DNA of 64,000 bases from Rhizobium sp. Q54 (GTDB lineage Bacteria > Pseudomonadota > Alphaproteobacteria > Micropepsales > Micropepsaceae), in contig CAMAPL010000008.1 of NCBI GenBank assembly GCA_945860165.1, positions 42,061-106,060 on the forward strand, read 5' to 3'. The notes under the pieces are model-generated. The model did not search any database. It worked only from the letters and a program-made list of their open reading frames with translations, and was not told where the DNA came from. Below, in pieces: positions 47,729-57,952 of the stretch; positions within the stretch are counted from its first letter, which is position 1; each line of letters opens with the position of its first letter. Position numbers and translations under genes: made by a program.

Positions 47729-48610
47729 GTGGCCAAAGCCCGCACTTTTCAGGACCTTATTCTGACCCTGCAGAACTACTGGGCCGGGCATGGCTGCCTG
47801 ATCCTGCAGCCCTATGACAATGAGATGGGCGCAGGCACCTTTCATCCCGCCACCACCCTTAGGGCGCTGGGTCCGCGGCCCTGGAACGCCGCCTTTGTGC
47901 AGCCCAGCCGCCGCCCATCCGACGGCCGCTATGGCGAGAACCCCAACCGGCTGCAGCACTATTACCAGTATCAGGTGATCCTGAAGCCCGCACCCGCCAA
48001 TGTGCAGGAGCTGTATCTGGGATCGATCCGCGCTATTGGCCTGGACCCCGACCTGCACGACATCCGCTTTGTCGAGGATGACTGGGAAAGCCCGACCCTG
48101 GGCGCTGCGGGCCTAGGCTGGGAAGTGTGGTGCGACGGGATGGAGATCACCCAGTTCACCTATTTCCAGCAGGTCGGCGGCATCGAATGCGATCTGGTCT
48201 GCGCCGAGATCACCTATGGCCTCGAACGGCTGGCCATGTATGTCCAGAATGTCGAGTTCGTGTATGACTTGGCGTTCAACGACGAGTTTCGCTACGGCGA
48301 AGTGTTTCACCAGAACGAGCAGGAATTCAGCGCCTACAATTTCGAGCGCGCCGATACCGAGATCCTCTTCCAGCATTTCAAGGACGCCGAGAAACAGTGC
48401 CGCGAACTGCTCACGGGCAAGAAGTTGGCGCTGCCCGCCTATGATCAGTGCATCAAGGCCAGTCACGCCTTCAATCTTCTGGATGCGCGCGGCGTGATCT
48501 CGGTCACCGAGCGCGCCGCCTATATCGGGCGGGTTCGCGCGCTGGCCCAGGCTTGCTGCGAAGCCTGGCTGGCATCGCCGATGGGCGCCTATACGCCGAG
48601 GTTTGCGTAA
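47729..48610 (+). CDS. glyQ: Glycyl-tRNA synthetase alpha subunit
   Basis: 293 residues from GTG 47729. [19 protein letters not shown] and [16 protein letters not shown] are class II core motifs of the bacterial alpha subunit. Catalyses glycine activation with GlyS. Its TAA overlaps the glyS ATG by one base. Confidence 0.95.
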   Translation: MAKARTFQDLILTLQNYWAGHGCLILQPYDNEMGAGTFHPATTLRALGPRPWNAAFVQPSRRPSDGRYGENPNRLQHYYQYQVILKPAPANVQELYLGSIRAIGLDPDLHDIRFVEDDWESPTLGAAGLGWEVWCDGMEITQFTYFQQVGGIECDLVCAEITYGLERLAMYVQNVEFVYDLAFNDEFRYGEVFHQNEQEFSAYNFERADTEILFQHFKDAEKQCRELLTGKKLALPAYDQCIKASHAFNLLDARGVISVTERAAYIGRVRALAQACCEAWLASPMGAYTPRFA

Positions 48611-50622
48611 TGCCCGATCTGTTGCTGGAATTGTTTTCCGAGGAAATCCCCGCGCACATGCAGGCGCAGGCGGCCAAGGACCTCGAGCGGCTGACGGTCG
48701 GCATGCTGACCGATCGCGGTTTTCTGTTTGAGGGCATCAAGGCGTTTGGCGGCCCGCGCCGCCTGACCCTGGCGATTACAGGCCTGCCGGCGGAGCAGAA
48801 GGATGTCCGCGAGGAACTCAAGGGTCCGAAGGTGGACGCGCCGCAAGCCGCGCTGGACGGCTTTCTAAAAAAAACCGGCCTGACCAAGGACCAGTTGAAG
48901 GTTGAGAAGACGCCCAAGGGCGATGTCTATATGGCGGTGATCGAGCGCAAGGGCAGGGTGACGCCGCTGGTCCTAGCCGAGATCATTCCCGAAGTGATGG
49001 CCAAATTCCCCTGGCCCAAATCCATGCGCTGGCTTCCCGGCAATTCGGTGCGCTGGGTGCGCCCGCTGCATTCCATCCTGGCAACCTTTGATGGTGAAGT
49101 GGTGCCGTTCGAATTCGCCGGCATCAAAAGCGGCAACGCCACACGCGGTCACCGTTTCCTTTCCAGCGGTATCATTGAGGTCCGGCGGTTCGAAGATTAC
49201 GAAGCGGCGCTGAAAAAAGCCCATGTGGTGCTTGATGCCAGCGAGCGAGCCGAGATCATCAGCCATGACCTGAAACAGAAAGCCTTCGCGCTGGGGCTGG
49301 AGCCGATCGAGGATGCCGGCCTGCTGGCGGAAGTCTCCGGACTAGCGGAATGGCCGACGGTACTGATCGGCACCATCCAGGACCAGTTCATGGATGTGCC
49401 GGCCGAGATTCTTCAGACATCGATGCGCACGCATCAGAAATATTTCAGCCTGCGCGATCCCAAGACGGGGAAAATGGCCAATCGCTTCGCGCTGGTTGCC
49501 AACATGCTGACCAAGGACGGCGGCAAGGAAATCGTCGCCGGCAACGAACGCGTGCTGCGCGCCCGCTTGTCGGACGCCAAATTCTTCTGGGATGAAGACC
49601 GTAAGCACAGCCTGGAAAGCCGGGTCGAGAAGCTCAAGGGTATCGTCTTTCATGCCAAGTTGGGGACACAGTTTGATCGTGTGGAGCGCATCGAAAAGCT
49701 GGCGGGCGAAATCGCCGCCAAGATTGGCGCTGATGTCGAAAAGGCGAAACGTGCCGCGCGTCTGGCAAAGGCCGATCTCACAACCGGCGTGGTCGGCGAA
49801 TTCCCTGAGCTTCAGGGCGTGATAGGCGGTTATTATGCCCGGCACGACAAGGAAGGTACCGACGTCGCTAACGCCGTGCGCGATCACTATCGTCCGGCAG
49901 GTCCGGGCGACGCCGTTCCGAACACGCCTGTCTCTATCGTCGTGGCGCTGGCTGACAAGTTGGACGCGCTGACAGCATTCTTTGGTACTGGCGAAAAACC
50001 AACTGGTTCCGGCGATCCTTTTGCTTTGCGCCGTGCGGCCTTGGGCATCATCCGCATCCTTCTGGAAAACAAGTTGCGTTTTCCCCTGAAAGTTTCAGAC
50101 GAATTGCTGACATTCTTCGCTGATCGCCTGAAGGTCGCGCTGAAAGAAAAAGGCATCCGCCACGATCTCATCGATGCCGTGTTCAGCCTGGGCCATGAAA
50201 CCGATCTGGTGCGGCTGGTGGCGCGGGTCAAGGCGCTGCAGGCCTTCCTGAAATCCGACGACGGCGCTAATCTGTTGGCGGGCTACAAGCGTGCTGCCAA
50301 CATCCTCAAGGCCGAGGAAAAGAAGGACAACAAGACCTTCACCAGAGAAGTGCTTGAAAGCCACCTGTCCGAGCCTGCCGAGAAGGCGCTGTTCGCGGCC
50401 CTGGCCAAGGCGCGCGGCGCCATCATCCCCGCGCTGGAAAAAGAAGATTTCGCGGCCGCCATGCAGCAGATGGCGTCCCTGCGCGTTCCAGTGGATGCCT
50501 TCTTTGAAGGCGTGAAGGTGAATGCCGATGACAAGCAAGTGCGCGAGAACCGGTTGAACCTGCTGGCCAGCTTGCGCGCGACGCTTCATCAGGTGGCGGA
50601 TTTCTCCAGAATAGAAGGATAA
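48610..50622 (+). CDS. glyS: Glycyl-tRNA synthetase beta subunit
   Basis: 670 residues from ATG 48610. Starts LLLELFSEEIPAHMQ, the hallmark of GlyS; an HD-like central domain and a C-terminal anticodon-binding region follow. Contains an eight-A run at 48867-48874 that keeps frame (F-L-K-K-T). The stop TAA forms the edge of a palindromic element. Confidence 0.95.
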   Translation: MPDLLLELFSEEIPAHMQAQAAKDLERLTVGMLTDRGFLFEGIKAFGGPRRLTLAITGLPAEQKDVREELKGPKVDAPQAALDGFLKKTGLTKDQLKVEKTPKGDVYMAVIERKGRVTPLVLAEIIPEVMAKFPWPKSMRWLPGNSVRWVRPLHSILATFDGEVVPFEFAGIKSGNATRGHRFLSSGIIEVRRFEDYEAALKKAHVVLDASERAEIISHDLKQKAFALGLEPIEDAGLLAEVSGLAEWPTVLIGTIQDQFMDVPAEILQTSMRTHQKYFSLRDPKTGKMANRFALVANMLTKDGGKEIVAGNERVLRARLSDAKFFWDEDRKHSLESRVEKLKGIVFHAKLGTQFDRVERIEKLAGEIAAKIGADVEKAKRAARLAKADLTTGVVGEFPELQGVIGGYYARHDKEGTDVANAVRDHYRPAGPGDAVPNTPVSIVVALADKLDALTAFFGTGEKPTGSGDPFALRRAALGIIRILLENKLRFPLKVSDELLTFFADRLKVALKEKGIRHDLIDAVFSLGHETDLVRLVARVKALQAFLKSDDGANLLAGYKRAANILKAEEKKDNKTFTREVLESHLSEPAEKALFAALAKARGAIIPALEKEDFAAAMQQMASLRVPVDAFFEGVKVNADDKQVRENRLNLLASLRATLHQVADFSRIEG

Positions 50623-50742
50623 TGGCCCGCCGAAGTGCAGGCCACCCAGTTGAGACATGCTCCGGACGAGAAATATGGATAGCGTTCTCTTTTTACGTTC
50701 TGTGTCTTTTAATCATCTGGGTGGCCCGCATTCGCGGGCCAT
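50622..50742. repeat. Palindromic element between glyS and ppdK
   Basis: Left arm ATGGCCCGCCGAAGTGCAGG (50622 on) with CCACCCAG is the near-perfect inverse of CTGGGTGGCCCGCATTCGCG...CCAT at 50717-50742; the 67 bases between are AT-rich. Related in plan to the other palindromic elements, with a different terminus. No gene is seen here; it may also act as a terminator or leader hairpin. Confidence 0.65.
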
Positions 50743-50759
50743 GACAGAGGGGGGGAGTG

Positions 50760-53435
50760 ATGGGTAAGTGGGTCTATGCGTTCGGCGACGGCAAGGCCGA
50801 TGGCAAAGCCGAGATGCGCAATCTGCTGGGTGGCAAGGGCGCCAACCTGGCGGAGATGAGCAATCTGGGCCTGCCGGTGCCGCCCGGCCTGACCATCACC
50901 ACCGAGGTCTGCACTTACTATTACACCCATGGCGAATCCTATCCCGCCGACCTGAAGGAACAGGTGGCGTGCGCGCTGCGCGAAGTCGGCTACCAGGCCA
51001 AGGGCAATTTCGGCTACCCGGACAAGCCGCTGCTGCTCAGTGTCCGCTCGGGCGCGCGGGTCTCAATGCCCGGCATGATGGACACTGTGCTGAACCTGGG
51101 GCTCAACGCCGCCACGGCCGAAGGCCTTGCCCAGCTGACCGGCGATGAGCGTTTCGCCTATGACAGCTATCGCCGGTTCATCCAGATGTATTCCGATGTG
51201 GTGCTGGGCGTGGATCACGCCGCCTTCGAGGAAATCCTGGACGAGGAGAAGGACAATAAGGGCGTCGATCTGGACACCGATCTCGACGCCACCGATCTCA
51301 AGCGCATCGTCGGGCTGTACAAGGCGCGGGTGGAAAAGGAACTGGGCAAGCCGTTCCCCGAAGACGTGCAGGAACAGCTGTGGGGCGCCATCGGCGCGGT
51401 GTTCGGCTCCTGGCATAGCCCGCGCGCCAACACCTATCGCAAGCTGAACTGCATTCCTGAAGACTGGGGTACCGCCGTGACGGTGCAGGCCATGGTGTTC
51501 GGAAATCGCGGCGAATCCAGCGCCACCGGCGTCGCCTTTACCCGCGATCCGGCCACCGGCGAAAAGCTTCTCTATGGCGAATTCCTGATCAACGCCCAGG
51601 GCGAGGACGTGGTGGCGGGCATCCGCACGCCCCAGCCCATCTCCAAGATGGTGCGCGAGCGCCAGGGCGGCAAGAAAGCCAGCATGGAAGAAGCCATGCC
51701 CAAGGCCTTTGCCGAACTGGCCGCCATCGGCGAGCAGCTGGAACAGCATTACCGCGACATGCAAGACGTCGAATTCACCATCCAGGAAGGCAAGTTGTTC
51801 ATGCTGCAGACCCGCAGAGGCAAGCGCACCGCGGAAGCGGCGCTGAAGGCCGCCGTGGATATGGAGCGCGAGGGTTTGATCGACAAGAAGATCGCCATCA
51901 CCCGGGTCGAGCCGGAATCCCTGAACCAGTTGCTGCACCCCACCCTGGACCCCGATGCGCCGCGCAAGCAGATCGCTATCGGTCTGGGCGCGTCCCCTGG
52001 CGCCGCCACCGGCGAGGTCGCCTTCACGGCGGAGGAGGCCGAGAAGCTGGCCGCCGATCACCGCGACGTGATTTTGGTGCGTACCGAAACCAGCCCGGAA
52101 GATATTCACGGCATGCATGCCGCGCGCGGCATTCTAACCGCGCGCGGCGGCATGACCAGCCATGCGGCGGTCGTGGCGCGCGGCATGGGCCGGCCCTGCG
52201 TCTCGGGCGCGGGCATGCTCAAGATCGACGCGGTGCGCGGCGAGATGGTGGCGGGCAATGTCACCATCGCGCGCGGCGACATCATCACCATCGACGGCGC
52301 CTCGGGGCAGGTCTTCAAGGGTAAGGTGGGCGTGCGCCAGCCGGAAATGACCGGCGATTTCGGCACCCTGATGGGCTGGGCCGACGAGGTGCGCACCCTC
52401 AAGGTCCGCACCAATGCCGACACGCCCGCTGATGCGGCGGCGGCGCGCAAGTTCGGCGCCGAGGGCATCGGCCTGTGCCGTACCGAGCATATGTTCTTCG
52501 ACGCCGAACGCATCATCGCGGTGCGCCAGATGATCCTGGCCGACGCGGAAGACGAGCGCAAAGCGGCGCTGGCCAAATTGCTGCCCATGCAGCGCAGCGA
52601 TTTTGCGGCGATCTTCCAGGAAATGGCGGGACTGCCGGTGACCATCCGGCTGCTCGACCCGCCGCTGCATGAATTCTTGCCGCACAAGGAAGAGGAATTC
52701 GAGGAAGTGGCCGCCGCGGCCGGCACTAATGCCCGCAAGCTGCGCGCCCGCGCCATCGCGCTGCACGAGGCCAATCCCATGCTGGGCCATCGCGGCTGCC
52801 GCCTGGGCATCACCTATCCCGAGATCTACGAAATGCAGTCCCGCGCCATTCTCGAAGCGGCACTGGACGTGGAAGAGGGCAGCGGCGCTCCGGTCCAGCT
52901 GGAAATCATGATCCCGCTGGTTGGATTCAAGTCCGAACTCGATATCCTGGCGACACGAATCGCAGCCGTGGCGGCCCTGATCAGGAAAGAACGCGGAAAA
53001 GTGCCTGCCTATTTGATCGGCACCATGATCGAACTACCGCGCGCCGCGCTGCGGGCTGGGGACATTGCCCAGACGGCGCAATTTTTCTCGTTTGGCACCA
53101 ACGATCTGACGCAAACCACCATCGGCATCAGCCGTGACGATGCCGGCATGTTCCTGAATGACTACATGGCCAAGGGCGTGATCGAGCGCGATCCGTTTGT
53201 GACACTGGATATCGAGGGCGTCGGCGAACTTATCCAGATTGCGGCGGAAAGGGGGCGCAAGACCCGCGAAAAACTCAAGCTTGGTATTTGCGGAGAGCAT
53301 GGCGGGGACCCTGACACCATCCGCTTCTGTCACGACTCAGGGCTCGATTATGTGTCCTGTTCACCCTTCCGCGTGCCGATTGCGCGTCTTGCGGCAGCGC
53401 AGGCAGCACTCACCAAGGTGCAGTCGGACATATAA
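50760..53435 (+). CDS. ppdK: Pyruvate, phosphate dikinase
   Basis: 891 residues from ATG 50760 after a G-rich GGGGGAG site (a GTG three bases earlier is possible). Nucleotide-binding N-terminal domain (LGGKGANLAEMSNLGLPVPPG), the phospho-His helix GGMTSHAAVVARGMGRPCVSG, and the C-terminal PEP domain with GLCRTEHMFF and SFGTNDLTQTTIG. Interconverts pyruvate and PEP using pyrophosphate/ATP. Confidence 0.96.
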   Translation: MGKWVYAFGDGKADGKAEMRNLLGGKGANLAEMSNLGLPVPPGLTITTEVCTYYYTHGESYPADLKEQVACALREVGYQAKGNFGYPDKPLLLSVRSGARVSMPGMMDTVLNLGLNAATAEGLAQLTGDERFAYDSYRRFIQMYSDVVLGVDHAAFEEILDEEKDNKGVDLDTDLDATDLKRIVGLYKARVEKELGKPFPEDVQEQLWGAIGAVFGSWHSPRANTYRKLNCIPEDWGTAVTVQAMVFGNRGESSATGVAFTRDPATGEKLLYGEFLINAQGEDVVAGIRTPQPISKMVRERQGGKKASMEEAMPKAFAELAAIGEQLEQHYRDMQDVEFTIQEGKLFMLQTRRGKRTAEAALKAAVDMEREGLIDKKIAITRVEPESLNQLLHPTLDPDAPRKQIAIGLGASPGAATGEVAFTAEEAEKLAADHRDVILVRTETSPEDIHGMHAARGILTARGGMTSHAAVVARGMGRPCVSGAGMLKIDAVRGEMVAGNVTIARGDIITIDGASGQVFKGKVGVRQPEMTGDFGTLMGWADEVRTLKVRTNADTPADAAAARKFGAEGIGLCRTEHMFFDAERIIAVRQMILADAEDERKAALAKLLPMQRSDFAAIFQEMAGLPVTIRLLDPPLHEFLPHKEEEFEEVAAAAGTNARKLRARAIALHEANPMLGHRGCRLGITYPEIYEMQSRAILEAALDVEEGSGAPVQLEIMIPLVGFKSELDILATRIAAVAALIRKERGKVPAYLIGTMIELPRAALRAGDIAQTAQFFSFGTNDLTQTTIGISRDDAGMFLNDYMAKGVIERDPFVTLDIEGVGELIQIAAERGRKTREKLKLGICGEHGGDPDTIRFCHDSGLDYVSCSPFRVPIARLAAAQAALTKVQSDI

Positions 53436-53519
53436 TCCTTGTACGGATGAAGCAGGAAAACACTGGATTTTTCAGCGTTAAATGACGCTTTGTCACGTTA
53501 ATGAAAAAAATTATTTGAC

Positions 53520-53616
53520 GATTCGTTTTTTGCCATGCACAAGCCTCCCCATAAGAGAGTGCTGGGAACCATTCGGAACTTTTGAAGGACGACGCGGAAT
53601 CGACACAGCCTGAATC
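53520..53616. promoter_or_regulatory. AT-rich leader with three GANTC sites before the SleB-like gene
   Basis: GATTC at 53520-53524 and GAATC at 53597-53601 and 53612-53616. They lie in the 295-base gap (53436-53730) that is AT-richer than its surroundings and holds no gene; the upstream region of the cell-wall hydrolase is a candidate CcrM-regulated promoter. Confidence 0.5.
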
Positions 53617-53730
53617 GAAATAGCAAATGCGAATTGAATGCCGATAAGGGCAAGCAAACAGCAACTGCGAATTTTAGAGCAAGCCAGATAGACCAAGCGA
53701 AACCTAAAGCCGAAACGAGTTCACCTTTCC

Positions 53731-54348
53731 ATGTCCAAGAAAACACACGACGCGATTTCGCGTTCCGACCGCGTGCTAGTCGCCGCGATGGCGATCATTC
53801 TCGCCACCGCCAGCGCCGCGATCGGCGCGTCCATGACTTATCGTCCGTCCACGGACAAAACCGCCGCGCCGGTCGTCCAGGTGGCCGCAATCGAAGCGCC
53901 CAAGCCGATCGATGCGGTGCGCAGCCGGCTTCTGGCCGAGCACAAATGCCTGTCGGAAGTCCTGTACTACGAGGCCCGCGGCGAAGGAGCCGGTGGCCAG
54001 AAGGCCGTCGCCGAGGTCATTTTCCACCGCATCAATCACGGCAATTACGGTCACTCGATCTGCGCCGTGGTCTATGAAGGCTCCAAGCGCCCCGGCTGCC
54101 AGTTCTCCTTCACCTGCAATGGCGACATGAAGCGCCCCAAGCAGCCCGGCGCCTGGCGTGACGCGGAAGTCCTGGCGGCCCGACTTCTCACCGGCGAAAT
54201 CCGCCTGCGCAACGCCACCGGCGGCGCCACCAATTTCCACGCGATCTCGGTTTCTCCGATTTGGGCCGACACGCTGGAAAAAACCACCCAGATCGGCAAC
54301 CACATTTTCTATCGTGGTGCGTCGCGGGCCCGGTCTTCCCAGACCTGA
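53731..54348 (+). CDS. SleB-type cell-wall hydrolase
   Basis: 205 residues: short N-terminal tail, one membrane/signal segment (VLVAAMAIILATASAAIGA), then the hydrolase_2 domain with LSEVLYYEARGEGAGGQKAVAEVIFHR, GCQFSFTCNG and GATNFHA. SleB domains cleave glycan strands (lytic or cortex-lytic type). The start at 53731 is preceded by weak CATTTCC-like pyrimidines; no better start is seen. Confidence 0.87.
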   Translation: MSKKTHDAISRSDRVLVAAMAIILATASAAIGASMTYRPSTDKTAAPVVQVAAIEAPKPIDAVRSRLLAEHKCLSEVLYYEARGEGAGGQKAVAEVIFHRINHGNYGHSICAVVYEGSKRPGCQFSFTCNGDMKRPKQPGAWRDAEVLAARLLTGEIRLRNATGGATNFHAISVSPIWADTLEKTTQIGNHIFYRGASRARSSQT

Positions 54349-54356
54349 AGTCTGAC

Positions 54357-55214
54357 TTAGAAATCCAGACCGATATCCAGATTCGGCGCGCTGTGCGTGA
54401 TTGCGCCTGAGCTGATGTAATCCATACCGGTCTCGGCGATGGCGCGCACGCTGGTCAAGGTGACGTTACCGGAGGCTTCCAGCACCGCCTTGCCTTTTGC
54501 CATGGCGACGGCGAGGCGCAAATCTTCCAGGGTCATATTGTCCAGCAGGATCGTGTCCACGCCCAGCGCCAGCGCTTCGCCGAGCTGGGTCAGCGTATCC
54601 ACTTCCAGTTCGATGCGGACCATATGGCCGAGGCCCGCGCGCAGCCCTTCAACAGCCGGCTTGAGGCCACCTGCTGCCTGGATGTGATTGTCCTTGATCA
54701 TGGCGGCATCATCCAGCCCGAAGCGGTGATTGAAGCCGCCGCCGCACCGCACGGCGTATTTCTGCAGCGCCCTGAGGCCGGGCAGGGTCTTGCGGGTGCA
54801 GGCGATCCGCGCGCCGGTCCCTACTACCGCTTTGACCAGCGCCGCCGTGGCGGTAGCGGTGCCCGAAAGTGGTCCCAGAAAATTCAGGGCGACGCGCTCG
54901 GCGGTCACAATGGATTGCGCGCTGCCGCTGATGGTGGCCAGCACCGTGCCGGCGGCGATGTCGCTGCCGTCGGGCGTATTGGCGTCAAACTTCAGCGTCG
55001 GATCGACGAGTCGGAATGCGGCTTCAGCGCAGATCAATCCGGCCAGGCGCCCCGGCTTGCGTGCCACCAGTTTTGCAGTGGCGCTTTTTCCGGCGGGAAT
55101 GGTGAGTTGGCTGGTGATGTCCCCAGCGCGGCCCAGATCTTCCAGCAACGCGGCGCGGACTTGCGCCTCGAGCAGCAGTGCCGGCGGCGGGCGGGTGAAA
55201 TCCAGCGCGCTCAT
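54357..55214 (-). CDS. nadC: Nicotinate-nucleotide pyrophosphorylase (quinolinate phosphoribosyltransferase)
   Basis: 285 residues, third step of de novo NAD synthesis. Motifs: [50 protein letters not shown] with the basic active-site residues, and [11 protein letters not shown]. Its ATG overlaps the nadB stop by four bases. Confidence 0.95.
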   Translation of the reverse strand: MSALDFTRPPPALLLEAQVRAALLEDLGRAGDITSQLTIPAGKSATAKLVARKPGRLAGLICAEAAFRLVDPTLKFDANTPDGSDIAAGTVLATISGSAQSIVTAERVALNFLGPLSGTATATAALVKAVVGTGARIACTRKTLPGLRALQKYAVRCGGGFNHRFGLDDAAMIKDNHIQAAGGLKPAVEGLRAGLGHMVRIELEVDTLTQLGEALALGVDTILLDNMTLEDLRLAVAMAKGKAVLEASGNVTLTSVRAIAETGMDYISSGAITHSAPNLDIGLDF

Positions 55215-56785
55215 TTTCTGGCGCGACGGGGCGTGCTGGCGGCGTCAGAAGCGATACGCTCGGCATCGGCCAAGGTGAGGAAAGTCCGCGCGCCCTTGGC
55301 ATCGGTCAACGGATAATCGCTACGCCAATGGCCACCGCGTGATTCCGTGCGGGCGAGGGCGGCGGCGGTGACCAGCCGGGCGGCGGCAATCATGTTCAGC
55401 AGGGCAGGCTCGCTGCTGGTTTTTTCCACCAGGGCAATGACATCCAGCGCCGAGCGCAAGCCGTCTGCGTCGCGCTCCAGCGCCACGCAGTTGGTCATCG
55501 CCTGGCGCAACACCGCCGGCGGGGCTGGGGAGGCAAAACGCTGCGGCGCGGGCGGCGCGCCGCGCATCGCGCCCGCCTGCAAATGGCTGCGCACATTATC
55601 GGCAACGCGGGCGCCGAACACCAGGCCCTCGAGCAGTGAATTGGACGCCAGGCGATTGGCGCCATGCAGGCCGGTGGCGGCGCATTCGCCCACCACCCAC
55701 AATCCGGGCAGGGAAGAACGGCCCACGGCATCGGAGGCGATGCCCCCCATGTGATAATGCGCGGCAGGCGCCACAGGGATCATCTCGCGCACAGGATCGA
55801 CGCCGGCCGACTTGCAGGCGGCATAGACGGTGGGGAAATGGCGCGGGAAATCCGCGCCGATGGCGGCGCGGCAATCCAGATAGATTTTCTCACCCGACGC
55901 GATCTGGCGATGAATGGCGCGCGCCACGATATCGCGGGGCGCCAGTTCGGCGTCATTGTGGATCGCCGTCATGAAGCGTTCGCCGCGCGCATTGACCAGC
56001 ACCGCGCCTTCGCCGCGCAGCGCCTCGGTCGCCAGCGGCGCGGGGTCACGGCCAGCGGCGATGGCGGTGGGATGGAACTGAAAAAATTCCGGATCGGAAA
56101 TCAGCGCCCCGGCGCGTGCCGCCATGCCCAAACCTTCGCCGCGCGCTTCCAGGGGATTGGTGGTGACGGCGTAAAGCGCGCCCAGCCCGCCGGTGGCCAG
56201 CACGACGGCGCGGGCGCGGAACAGGATCAGGCGCGCGCCGGCGCCCAGCCCCGAACGGGCGAAGATGCCGGTGACGCGGCCATTCTCCATCGCCAGTTCG
56301 ACGGCGTGAAAGCCTTCCAGCAGGGTGATGCCGTCGGCTGCGGCCGCGCGCTGCGCCAGGGTGGCAGAAATCGCCGCGCCCGCGCCGTCGCCTTTGACAT
56401 GCACGATGCGCGGCAGGGAGTGCGCCGCTTCGCGGCCCAGCGCTAGGCTGCCATCGGCCTTGCGGTCGAAGGGCGTTCCCAGCGCGATCAGGTCTTCAAT
56501 GCGGGCAGGGGCTTCGCGCGCCACCATGTCCACAATGGCCGGATCGCACAGGCCGGCGCCCGCTACCACCGTGTCATGGGCGTGGCTCTGCCAGCTGTCG
56601 TCTTCGCCCATCGCGGCGGCGATGCCGCCCTGGGCCCAGGCGCTGGAGCCTGACAGGCCGGGCCTGGTGCCCGCCAGCACGATGGACGGCATGGGGCTGA
56701 GCTTCAGCGCCGTGAACAGGCCGGCGATGCCCGCGCCCAAAATGAGCGCGCCGTCGGTTTCGACGATGCTGTCTATCTGGTTCAT
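55211..56785 (-). CDS. nadB: L-aspartate oxidase
   Basis: 524-residue FAD enzyme giving iminoaspartate for NadA. N-terminal [16 protein letters not shown], flavoprotein loop [18 protein letters not shown] and [10 protein letters not shown] substrate region are present. Starts one base after nadA and overlaps nadC. Confidence 0.95.
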   Translation of the reverse strand: MNQIDSIVETDGALILGAGIAGLFTALKLSPMPSIVLAGTRPGLSGSSAWAQGGIAAAMGEDDSWQSHAHDTVVAGAGLCDPAIVDMVAREAPARIEDLIALGTPFDRKADGSLALGREAAHSLPRIVHVKGDGAGAAISATLAQRAAAADGITLLEGFHAVELAMENGRVTGIFARSGLGAGARLILFRARAVVLATGGLGALYAVTTNPLEARGEGLGMAARAGALISDPEFFQFHPTAIAAGRDPAPLATEALRGEGAVLVNARGERFMTAIHNDAELAPRDIVARAIHRQIASGEKIYLDCRAAIGADFPRHFPTVYAACKSAGVDPVREMIPVAPAAHYHMGGIASDAVGRSSLPGLWVVGECAATGLHGANRLASNSLLEGLVFGARVADNVRSHLQAGAMRGAPPAPQRFASPAPPAVLRQAMTNCVALERDADGLRSALDVIALVEKTSSEPALLNMIAAARLVTAAALARTESRGGHWRSDYPLTDAKGARTFLTLADAERIASDAASTPRRARK

Positions 56786-56786
56786 G

Positions 56787-57800
56787 TCAGATATTCACCG
56801 CCAGCATGCGGTCGATGGGGGCCTTGGCCCGTGCCGCGATAATCGGGTCCACGATCACTTCATGGGTCATGGTCTGCAACGAATGCAGGATGCCGTTCAG
56901 GGTGATGCGTTTCATGTGCGGGCAGAGATTGCAGGGCCGCACGAATTCGGTCTGGGGATTTTCCACCGCGACATTGTCGCTCATCGAGCATTCGGTGATC
57001 AGCACCACGCGCTGCGGCTTGTGGCTGCCGACATAGTTGATCATCGCCGCGGTCGAGCCGGCGAAATCGGCTTCCGCAACCACTTCGGGCGGACATTCGG
57101 GATGGGCCAGCACCACGATGCCGGGATGGGCGGTGCGATAGTCGCGGATTTCCTGCGCCGTGAAACGCTCATGCACCTCGCAGGCGCCTTCCCAGGTAAT
57201 GACCTTGACGCCGGTCTTGGCCGCGACATTGCGGGCGAGATACTTGTCCGGGATCATGATCACGGTATCGACGCCAAAGTCTTTGGCGATGCGTTCCACC
57301 ACCGCCACGGCATTGCCGCTGGTGCAGCAGACGTCGCTTTCCGCCTTCACTTCGGCGGAGGTGTTCACATAGGTCACCACCGGCAGGCCGGGATATTTCT
57401 GCTTGAGCAGCCGCACATCGGCGCCGGTGATGGAGGCGGCCAGGGAACAGCCCGCTTCCAGGCTGGGAATCAGCACGGTCTTTTGCGGCGACAGGATTTT
57501 CGACGTCTCGGCCATGAAGTGTACGCCGGCCTGGACGATGATCTGCGCGTCGGTGCGCGCCGCCTCGCGGGCCAGCGCCAGAGAGTCGCCTACGAAATCG
57601 CCGACGCAATGGAAAATTTCCGGCGTCATGTAATTGTGCGCCAGGATGACGGCGTGTTTTTCGTGCTTCAGCCGGTTGATCTCGGCGATCACCGGGGCAT
57701 AAGCGGGCCATTCCACTTCGGGGATGACGCTCGAGACCTTGGCGTACAGATCGCGGGTCGCGCGTGCGACGGCGTCGGTATAGGCCAGTTCCAGTCCCAT
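56787..57800 (-). CDS. nadA: Quinolinate synthase
   Basis: 337 residues from ATG 57800, chosen because AGGAGG lies six bases upstream and because the longer frame to 57830 runs through an operator. [4Fe-4S] ligands are in [18 protein letters not shown] and CNLCPHM. Condenses iminoaspartate and dihydroxyacetone phosphate. First gene of nadABC. Confidence 0.95.
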   Translation of the reverse strand: MGLELAYTDAVARATRDLYAKVSSVIPEVEWPAYAPVIAEINRLKHEKHAVILAHNYMTPEIFHCVGDFVGDSLALAREAARTDAQIIVQAGVHFMAETSKILSPQKTVLIPSLEAGCSLAASITGADVRLLKQKYPGLPVVTYVNTSAEVKAESDVCCTSGNAVAVVERIAKDFGVDTVIMIPDKYLARNVAAKTGVKVITWEGACEVHERFTAQEIRDYRTAHPGIVVLAHPECPPEVVAEADFAGSTAAMINYVGSHKPQRVVLITECSMSDNVAVENPQTEFVRPCNLCPHMKRITLNGILHSLQTMTHEVIVDPIIAARAKAPIDRMLAVNI

Positions 57801-57822
57801 CTCGTCCTCCTGCCGCCAATTA

Positions 57823-57839
57823 ATACTCATTTCGAGTAT
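57823..57839. promoter_or_regulatory. Palindromic operator in front of nadA
   Basis: Perfect inverted repeat ATACTC-ATTTC-GAGTAT, 22 bases before the nadA start. Placed between nadA and the NadQ-type regulator gene, so a NadQ operator is the natural reading. Confidence 0.8.
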
Positions 57840-57850
57840 ATATATGGGGC

Positions 57851-57879
57851 AAAAAACCCGGCCTTTAAGGAGCCGGTTC
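57851..57879 (-). terminator. Rho-independent terminator after nadQ
   Basis: On the minus strand ACCGGC-TCCTTAAAG-GCCGGG is followed by six Ts. It separates the nadQ transcript from the nadA operator. One stem mismatch lowers certainty. Confidence 0.6.
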
Positions 57880-57952
57880 GCGCTTTATGCTACACGCGAG
57901 CATATTGGGGTCAAGGGTCGGGAATGCCACAGATCAGGCTTTCGCGACGCGC

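Noticed and set aside
48867..48874. A8 run in glyS as a programmed frameshift site
   Set aside because: The frame is continuous before and after, and the residues on both sides follow the normal GlyS pattern.
51063..52118. 351-codon minus-strand frame in ppdK
   Set aside because: His/Gly-rich antisense shadow with no ribosome-binding site or family motif.
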